Shown here: positions 1-5,074 of the stretch, one piece after another
Position numbering within the stretch: position 1 is the stretch's first letter
How the letters are laid out: the number at the start of each line of letters is the position of its first letter
Translations under genes and position numbers: made by a program
Notes under the pieces: generated by a model
What the model was told of the DNA's origin: nothing
The model's input: only the letters and a program-made list of their open reading frames with translations
Database searches by the model: none
Assembly (NCBI GenBank): GCA_937915955.1
Contig: CALGIB010000110.1
Location: forward strand, 1 to 5,074
DNA: 5,074 nt
Origin: an uncultured Pseudomonadota bacterium
Lineage (GTDB): Bacteria > Myxococcota_A > UBA796 > CAJQPC01
Direction of reading: 5' to 3'

Positions 1-1244
<1,244 letters not shown>

Positions 1245-1248
1245 GCTT

Positions 1249-1280
1249 CCTCCGGCGGGTACTCAGCCGGCTATCGGAGG
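1249..1280 (-). promoter_or_regulatory. purA ribosome binding site inside a possible masking hairpin
   Basis: The purA Shine-Dalgarno GGAGG lies at 1253-1249, four bases before the ATG. Read on the minus strand, CCTCCG (1280-1275) is an exact reverse complement of CGGAGG (1254-1249), giving a 6-bp stem with a 20-base loop that would pair the whole Shine-Dalgarno. A competing 5-bp stem, CCGGC (1270-1266) with GCCGG (1256-1252) and a 9-base loop, overlaps the same bases, so the two cannot form together. CCTCCG begins seven bases after the stop codon of the upstream gene, close enough to be covered by a terminating ribosome, which would fit translational coupling. The repeats are seen directly; any regulatory role is inference. 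Confidence 0.45.
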
Positions 1281-1287
1281 TGGCCGC

Positions 1288-2349
1288 TCAGCGCGTGCGG
1301 CGCAGGCCGGACTTCGCAGTATCGTTGCCGGGCTCGAGCTTGAGCGCCGCCTGGAATTCGCGGTTGGCGTTGAGCTTCATGCCCGTGGACTCGTAGACCT
1401 CGGCCAGCGCCAGGCGGTACTCCGCGCGGGTCGAGGTCTTGGTCACCGCAGCCCGCAGGTTGTCGAGGACCGCGCGGTCGTCGGGGTCCAGCCGGCGCAG
1501 GAGCATGCCCAGCCGGTAGTAGGCCTCGCCCTCGGGCGGGTTCAGCTCGCAGGCCTTCTCGTAGTAGACGATGGCCTCGCGGTGGCTGCCGTAGTCCTCG
1601 GCGTTCCGCGCCAGCTGCACCAACTGGGCCGCCTGGATGGTGCGAGCTTTGCCGTTGGCCCTCTTGTAGGCGGCTTCGTAGTCGGCGTTCCGGGGATCGT
1701 ACTGGTGGGCCAGGTAGTAGCTGCTGGCCGCCGAGACCCACTGGTTCTGGGCCTCGGCCGCTTCGCCACCGCGGTAGTGCACGCGCGCCCTCTTGAGGCG
1801 ACGGATCAGCTGCGTCTTCAGCGCCGCGACGGCGGGTGGGGCTGACGACGACCGCTGCGGCTTCTTCTTCCTGGCCCGAGCACGCGGCCCAGCCGAGCTG
1901 GCCTCGCTGCTCGAGTCGGTCGGGCGCTGGAACTCGACGGTGTGGCTGTCGGGCACATCCCCGGTGTCCACCACCCTTGGCTGGTCCACGGGAGGCGGCG
2001 CCGATGCCTTCTCGCGCGCGCTCGAGCCCGGCGCGCTCGAGGGGGGCGCTGTCGGAGCCTTGGGGCCGATCTCCCGGTCGTAGCGCTTCCGCTCCTCGGG
2101 TTCGTCGAGGGTCCGATACGCCAGGTTGATGCCCGCGAACACCTCCTCGAGGAGGGTCTCGTGGCCGCCCAGGTCCTGCCTGTAGAAGCGGTCGGGGTGG
2201 AAGCGTCGAGAGATGGCGTAGTAGCTCGTCCTGAGCTGGGCGCGGTCGAAGCCACGGCCGATGCCAAACAGGTCGTAGAAGGTCCCGCTGTCAAGGATCT
2301 CTCGCAGCTGGTGGAGCTCCCGCAGCTCCTCTGTGGTCAAGCCGGACAT
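1288..2349 (-). CDS. J-domain protein with C-terminal TPR repeats (class C, DnaJ-like)
   Basis: A 353-residue soluble protein, probably an Hsp70 (DnaK) co-chaperone or scaffold; the client is unknown. Residues about 22-92 form a J domain: FYDLFGI opening, a helix II ending in RRFHPDRF with the HPD triad at 51-53 needed to stimulate DnaK ATPase, and a helix III/IV ending in EERKRYDREIG. Residues about 97-175 are a low-complexity Ala/Pro/Ser linker with a basic patch (RARARKKKPQR, 156-166). Residues about 199-345 read as about four TPR-like helix pairs, for example YGSHREAIVYYEKACELNPP and the final NREFQAALKLEPGN. There is no Gly/Phe region, zinc-binding domain, signal peptide or membrane segment, so it is not DnaJ itself. 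The ATG at 2349 is the only start between the in-frame stop at 2370-2368 and the J domain; its Shine-Dalgarno is weak (CAGG about 12 bases upstream), suggesting coupling to xerC 18 bases away. This architecture is familiar from Myxococcota-type genomes (recollection). Confidence 0.9.
   Translation of the reverse strand: MSGLTTEELRELHQLREILDSGTFYDLFGIGRGFDRAQLRTSYYAISRRFHPDRFYRQDLGGHETLLEEVFAGINLAYRTLDEPEERKRYDREIGPKAPTAPPSSAPGSSAREKASAPPPVDQPRVVDTGDVPDSHTVEFQRPTDSSSEASSAGPRARARKKKPQRSSSAPPAVAALKTQLIRRLKRARVHYRGGEAAEAQNQWVSAASSYYLAHQYDPRNADYEAAYKRANGKARTIQAAQLVQLARNAEDYGSHREAIVYYEKACELNPPEGEAYYRLGMLLRRLDPDDRAVLDNLRAAVTKTSTRAEYRLALAEVYESTGMKLNANREFQAALKLEPGNDTAKSGLRRTR
2016..2041. repeat. 11-bp tandem direct repeat in the J-protein linker
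   Basis: GCGCGCTCGAG occurs at 2016-2026 and again at 2031-2041, a period of 15 bases, so the reading frame is kept. In the protein this gives Ser-Ser-Ala twice, five residues apart, in the Ala/Pro/Ser linker. It looks like a small in-frame slippage or duplication product in an unconstrained region rather than a functional site. Confidence 0.6.
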
Positions 2350-2367
2350 GGCCGCATCATACCTGTG

Positions 2368-3273
2368 TCAGCTCTCATCCGAGGGCTCGGGCCCCGGCTC
2401 GACCGGGCGCCTGGCCCGCGGATGTGCCGACCGGTGGACCTCCAGCAGGCGCTCCACGCTGACGTGCGCGTAGCGCTGCGTCGTGGACAACGAGGCGTGG
2501 CCGAGCTGCTCCTGGATGCCCCGGAGATCGGCGCCGTTGGCGAGCATGTGGGTGGCGCAGCTGTGGCGCAGCGCGTGGGGGTGCAGGCCGCCCAGATCGT
2601 GCAGTCGTCCACTGGCCCGAACGATCCTGTGCATCGAGCGCGCGCTGAGACCCTCTCGGTAGCGGTTCAGGAACAGCGGTCCCCTGCCCTCGTGGGCGCC
2701 GAGCCAGGCCTCGAGGGCCCGGAGCGCCTCCGAACCCACCGGCACCCGACGCGCCTTGCGCCCTTTCCCCTTTCGGACGTGCACGAGCCCCTCTTCTAGG
2801 TCCAGGTCCTCGACCCGCAACGACGAGGCCTCGCTGACGCGCAGACCGGCTCCGTAGAGCAGCTCCAGCAGGGCCTTGTTGCGCAGCAGGTACCAGCCCT
2901 GCTGCGAGGGCTGCTCAACCACCTCGGCGGCCTCGGCCTCGGAGAGGAAGTGAGGCACGGTCTCGGGCACCCTGGGACTGCGGAGCCTCTCGGCCGGCGA
3001 GTCCTCGCGCAGGCCCTCGGAGAGAGCCCAGCGGTAGAAGCTCCGGCAGGCCGAGGCCCGACGCGAGACGCTGGCGGGCGCTGGCGCGCGACGGGCCTGG
3101 GCCGCCAGCCAGCTGCGCAGATCGAGCACCTGGGCCTCCAGCAGCTCCAGCTCCTTGTCCCGCAGGTGGAGCTGCAGGGTGCGCAGGTCCCGACCGTAGG
3201 CCCGGAGGGTCTCCTCGCCGGCCCCTCGCTCTGCGCGTAGGTAGTTCAGCCAGCCCTGAAGCGGATCGTCCAC
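2368..3273 (-). CDS. xerC: Tyrosine recombinase XerC
   Basis: A site-specific recombinase expected to act with a XerD partner at the chromosomal dif site to resolve chromosome dimers at division. The 301 residues match the usual XerC/XerD length. An N-terminal SAM-like core-binding domain (about 1-100, with WLNYLRAERGAGEETLRAYGRDL) precedes the catalytic domain. All catalytic residues are present: Arg145 in GAGLRVSEAS, Lys170 in the KGKGRK hairpin, His233 and Arg236 in HPHALRH, His259 in LGHASLSTTQ, and nucleophile Tyr268 in QRYAHV. The C-terminal AHPRARR resembles XerC more than XerD, followed by an acidic Pro/Glu tail of about 12 residues. The start is GTG at 3273; no other in-frame start lies between it and the stop upstream at 3327-3325, and no clear Shine-Dalgarno precedes it. 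It heads the minus-strand unit and is divergent from topA. Nearness of xerC to topA is a known arrangement (topA-trmFO-xerC in Firmicutes), which favours the housekeeping role over a mobile integrase. Confidence 0.94.
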   Translation of the reverse strand: MDDPLQGWLNYLRAERGAGEETLRAYGRDLRTLQLHLRDKELELLEAQVLDLRSWLAAQARRAPAPASVSRRASACRSFYRWALSEGLREDSPAERLRSPRVPETVPHFLSEAEAAEVVEQPSQQGWYLLRNKALLELLYGAGLRVSEASSLRVEDLDLEEGLVHVRKGKGRKARRVPVGSEALRALEAWLGAHEGRGPLFLNRYREGLSARSMHRIVRASGRLHDLGGLHPHALRHSCATHMLANGADLRGIQEQLGHASLSTTQRYAHVSVERLLEVHRSAHPRARRPVEPGPEPSDES

Positions 3274-3279
3274 CGTCCG

Positions 3280-3309
3280 AGGGTAGCGCGCGACCCGGAC
3301 CCTTGCCGA
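3280..3309 (-). promoter_or_regulatory. Candidate promoter for xerC, possibly giving a leaderless transcript
   Basis: On the minus strand, TCGGCA (3309-3304) and TACCCT (3285-3280) are separated by 18 bases and resemble weak -35 (4 of 6) and -10 (3 of 6) elements. TACCCT ends six bases before the GTG at 3273, so transcription would begin at or next to the start codon. A TAnnnT element at this distance together with the lack of a Shine-Dalgarno is the usual signature of a leaderless mRNA in GC-rich bacteria. The element match is weak and could be chance. Confidence 0.3.
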
Positions 3310-3331
3310 TCGGAGCGCATGGGCCTATACC
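3303..3331 (+). promoter_or_regulatory. Candidate sigma-70-type promoter for topA
   Basis: TTGCCG (3303-3308) and TATACC (3326-3331) sit 17 bases apart, the ideal spacing for a housekeeping promoter, and TATACC is one of very few A+T-rich words in the gap. Transcription would start near 3338, leaving a leader of about 29 bases before the GTG at 3367. An 8-bp perfect palindrome CCGATCGG (3306-3313) overlaps the -35 element and also the candidate -35 of the opposing xerC promoter, so a protein bound there could affect both genes. Element recognition is by eye only. Confidence 0.45.
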
Positions 3332-3339
3332 CGCTGACC

Positions 3340-3354
3340 GGCCTCATCGAGGCC
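3340..3354 (+). promoter_or_regulatory. Hairpin/dyad in the topA 5' leader
   Basis: GGCCTC (3340-3345), ATC, GAGGCC (3349-3354) is a perfect 6-bp inverted repeat with a 3-base centre. If transcription begins near 3338 the hairpin would sit at the extreme 5' end of the topA mRNA and end three bases before the Shine-Dalgarno AGGAG. Such 5'-terminal stems are known to protect mRNAs from decay; the dyad could equally be an operator in DNA. There is no T-run after it, so it is not a terminator. Confidence 0.5.
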
Positions 3355-3357
3355 ACG

Positions 3358-3362
3358 AGGAG
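3358..3362 (+). promoter_or_regulatory. Shine-Dalgarno of topA, decides the GTG start
   Basis: AGGAG lies four bases before the GTG at 3367. An in-frame ATG at 3319 would add 16 residues, but it falls inside the candidate promoter, has only a GGAG three bases away, and the extra codons include CTA, AGG, AGA and GCT, which are poor choices for this GC-rich genome. The protein from GTG starts MSKPLVIVESPAKA, the normal family N-terminus. Confidence 0.75.
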
Positions 3363-3366
3363 AGCT

Positions 3367-5074
3367 GTGTCCAAGCCGTTGGTCATCGTGGAGTCCCCTG
3401 CAAAGGCCCGAACCATAGGGAAGTTCCTGGGTCCCGGCTTCCAGGTCGAGGCCTCGATCGGTCATGTCCGAGACCTGCCCGAGCGCAAGGGCGACATCCC
3501 GACCCCGGATCGGAACGAGAAGACCTGGCTGGTCACCGCGATCGCGGACGACTACTCGCCGGTCTACGTGCTGACGGACCGAGGGCGCGAGCAAGTCAAG
3601 AAGCTGCGCGCGATGCTCAAGGGCGCGCCCGAGCTCCTGCTCGCGACAGATGAGGACCGCGAGGGCGAGGCCATCGCGTGGCATCTGATCGAGGCGCTGA
3701 AGCCCAAGGTCCCGGTCCGTCGCCTGGTCTTCCACGAGATCACGAAGACGGCCATCCAGCGCTCACTGCAGAACGCTCGCAGCCTGGACATGGACCTGGT
3801 CCGCGCCCAGGAGGCCCGCCGCATCGTCGACCGGCTCTTCGGCTACAGCTTGTCCGAGGTCGTGTGGCGCAAGGTCCGGCAGGGGCTCTCCGCTGGACGC
3901 GTCCAGACCCCCGCTGTACGCCTGGTCGTCGAGCGCGAGCGTCAGCGCATGGCCTTCCGCTCCGCCAGCTGGTGGGACCTCAACGCCAGCTTCGCGACCT
4001 CCGACGGCGAGTACCTGGGCACCCTGGTCGAGGTGGACAGCGCTCGCCTGGCCCAGGGCCGGGACTTCGATCCGACGACCGGCCTGCTCAAGCCCAGCAA
4101 GGCGCCTCCCCGACTCCTCGACGAGGCCAGCGCTACCGCGCTGCGAGACGCCCTACGCGGCCAGCCGGCACAGGTCCACAAGGTCGCCAGGCGGAGCTTC
4201 CGCGAGAAGCCCATCGCGCCCTTCACGACCTCCAAGCTCCAGCAGGAGGGCAACCGCAAGCTGCGCTGGCCCGCCAAGCGGGTCATGTCGGTCGCACAGC
4301 GTCTCTACGAGAACGGTTGGATCACCTACCACCGCACCGACTCCACGAACCTGTCGGACGAGGCCATCCAGGGCGCTCGAGCCGTGATCTCGAGCTCCTT
4401 CGGGTCCGCCTACCTGCCCGGCGCGCCTCGGGTCTACGCGTCCAAGCAGAAGGGGGCTCAGGAGGCCCACGAGGCCATTCGCCCCGCCGGCTCTCAGTTC
4501 CGCACGGAGGCCGAGTGCCGCGCAGCGATGGGCGACGAGTCCGCACGCCTCTACGCGCTGATCTGGAGGCGCACCATCGCCTCGCAGATGAACGACGCCA
4601 CCGGCGAGCGCGTCAACGTCGACACGCTGGTCCAGGCCGACGCCCGCACCGGGCTCTTCCGCAGCCGGGGCAAGACCTACACCTTCGACGGGTTCCGCGC
4701 GGTCTACGTGATGAGCCGCGACACGGAAGAGGCCGAGAACGAGCTTCCGCCGCTTCGCGACAGGCAGGTCGTGGAGACCCGGACGGTGGACGCGGTCGGT
4801 CACACGACCAGCCCGCCTGCCCGTCTGACCGAGGCCTCGCTGGTCCAGACGCTCGAGGAGCTGGGGATCGGACGTCCCAGCACCTACGCCGCCATCATCG
4901 AGACCATCCAGACCCGAGGCTACGTCTTCAAGAAGGGCACCGCGCTGGTCCCGACGTGGACGGCCTTTGCGGTCACGCGCTTGCTTGAGGACCACTTCGG
5001 CGAGCTGGTGGAGTACGACTTCACGGCGAACATGGAGCAGGGCCTCGACAAGATCGCCGAGGGCGCCGCGGACC
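3367..5074 (+). CDS. topA: DNA topoisomerase I (type IA), C-terminal part beyond window
   Basis: Relaxes negative supercoils by transient single-strand cleavage through a 5'-phosphotyrosine. The 569 visible codons cover the N-terminal core. The Toprim domain (about 3-145) carries Glu9 in VIVESPAKA and the metal-binding Asp95, Asp97 and Glu99 in ATDEDREGEAIAWH. The core follows with VFHEITKTAIQ, RRIVDRLFGYSLS, RQGLSAGRVQTPAVRLVVERER, and the active-site ITYHRTDSTNLS with Tyr321 and Arg323. Later motifs are QEAHEAIRPAG, PPARLTEASLVQTLEELGIGRPSTY and DFTANMEQGLDKIAEG. Typical TopA is about 700-950 residues, so the end of the core and the whole C-terminal DNA-binding region are not visible. GTG is the preferred start (AGGAG four bases upstream). 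From memory the core is nearest to actinobacterial/cyanobacterial TopA (AQGRDFDPTTG, ALVPTWTAFAVT), whose C-terminus carries repeated topo_C-type domains rather than zinc ribbons. It is divergent from xerC with 93 bases between them. All catalytic residues are intact. Confidence 0.97.
   Translation, partial: MSKPLVIVESPAKARTIGKFLGPGFQVEASIGHVRDLPERKGDIPTPDRNEKTWLVTAIADDYSPVYVLTDRGREQVKKLRAMLKGAPELLLATDEDREGEAIAWHLIEALKPKVPVRRLVFHEITKTAIQRSLQNARSLDMDLVRAQEARRIVDRLFGYSLSEVVWRKVRQGLSAGRVQTPAVRLVVERERQRMAFRSASWWDLNASFATSDGEYLGTLVEVDSARLAQGRDFDPTTGLLKPSKAPPRLLDEASATALRDALRGQPAQVHKVARRSFREKPIAPFTTSKLQQEGNRKLRWPAKRVMSVAQRLYENGWITYHRTDSTNLSDEAIQGARAVISSSFGSAYLPGAPRVYASKQKGAQEAHEAIRPAGSQFRTEAECRAAMGDESARLYALIWRRTIASQMNDATGERVNVDTLVQADARTGLFRSRGKTYTFDGFRAVYVMSRDTEEAENELPPLRDRQVVETRTVDAVGHTTSPPARLTEASLVQTLEELGIGRPSTYAAIIETIQTRGYVFKKGTALVPTWTAFAVTRLLEDHFGELVEYDFTANMEQGLDKIAEGAAD

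Noticed and set aside
1245..1287. Rho-independent terminator between the J-protein gene and purA
   Set aside because: The inverted repeats are short, have no following T-run, and overlap the purA ribosome binding site.
2337..2360. Seven-codon mini-frame (ATGATG start) overlapping the J-protein start
   Set aside because: It sits out of frame 11 bases before the true ATG, and its AGG is only one base from the ATG, too close to act as a ribosome binding site. It is most likely chance.
2368..3273. Phage or integron integrase, hence a mobile element
   Set aside because: The length, C-terminal AHPRARR, housekeeping neighbours and the known xerC/topA association all point to chromosomal XerC. No attachment-site repeats, tRNA or cargo genes are visible.
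3678..4988. Plus-strand 436-codon open frame
   Set aside because: It is a shifted-frame shadow of topA, whose own frame carries every catalytic motif through the same stretch. The shadow translation is dominated by Arg/Gly/Pro.
4153..4995. Minus-strand 280-codon open frame
   Set aside because: Antisense shadow of topA with no recognisable motif and no sign of a ribosome binding site that would set it apart.

Overview
The window is a high-GC bacterial chromosome segment with four genes packed almost edge to edge. Nothing in it looks mobile, phage-derived or defence-related. Three genes lie on the minus strand and appear to form one transcription unit in the order xerC (3273 to 2368), a J-domain/TPR protein (2349 to 1288), then purA (1244 running off the left edge). 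The fourth, topA, starts at 3367 on the plus strand and runs off the right edge. All sequence outside genes is short: 18, 43 and 93 bases. No tRNA, rRNA, CRISPR array, insertion sequence or rho-independent terminator is visible.

The organism is a GC-rich bacterium. The soluble J-domain protein with a low-complexity linker and TPR tail resembles proteins common in Myxococcota and other former Deltaproteobacteria. The TopA core, by contrast, reads from memory most like the actinobacterial/cyanobacterial TopA type. I lean towards a deltaproteobacterial or Myxococcota-like lineage, possibly an uncultivated one, but this is inference and cannot be settled from 5 kb.

Functionally the genes are housekeeping. 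XerC (tyrosine recombinase) and TopA (topoisomerase I) handle DNA topology and chromosome dimer resolution, and they share one 93-base divergent control region. The J-domain/TPR protein is probably an Hsp70 co-chaperone or scaffold of unknown client. PurA makes adenylosuccinate from IMP for AMP synthesis. All recognised catalytic residues are intact in the parts visible.

I did not find a previously undescribed system. The points most worth a second look are regulatory: a possible Shine-Dalgarno-masking hairpin between the J-protein gene and purA; a compact divergent xerC/topA promoter region with a 5'-end hairpin for topA and a possibly leaderless xerC; and the arrangement in which xerC and the J-protein gene share a frame, separated by one TGA and six codons.
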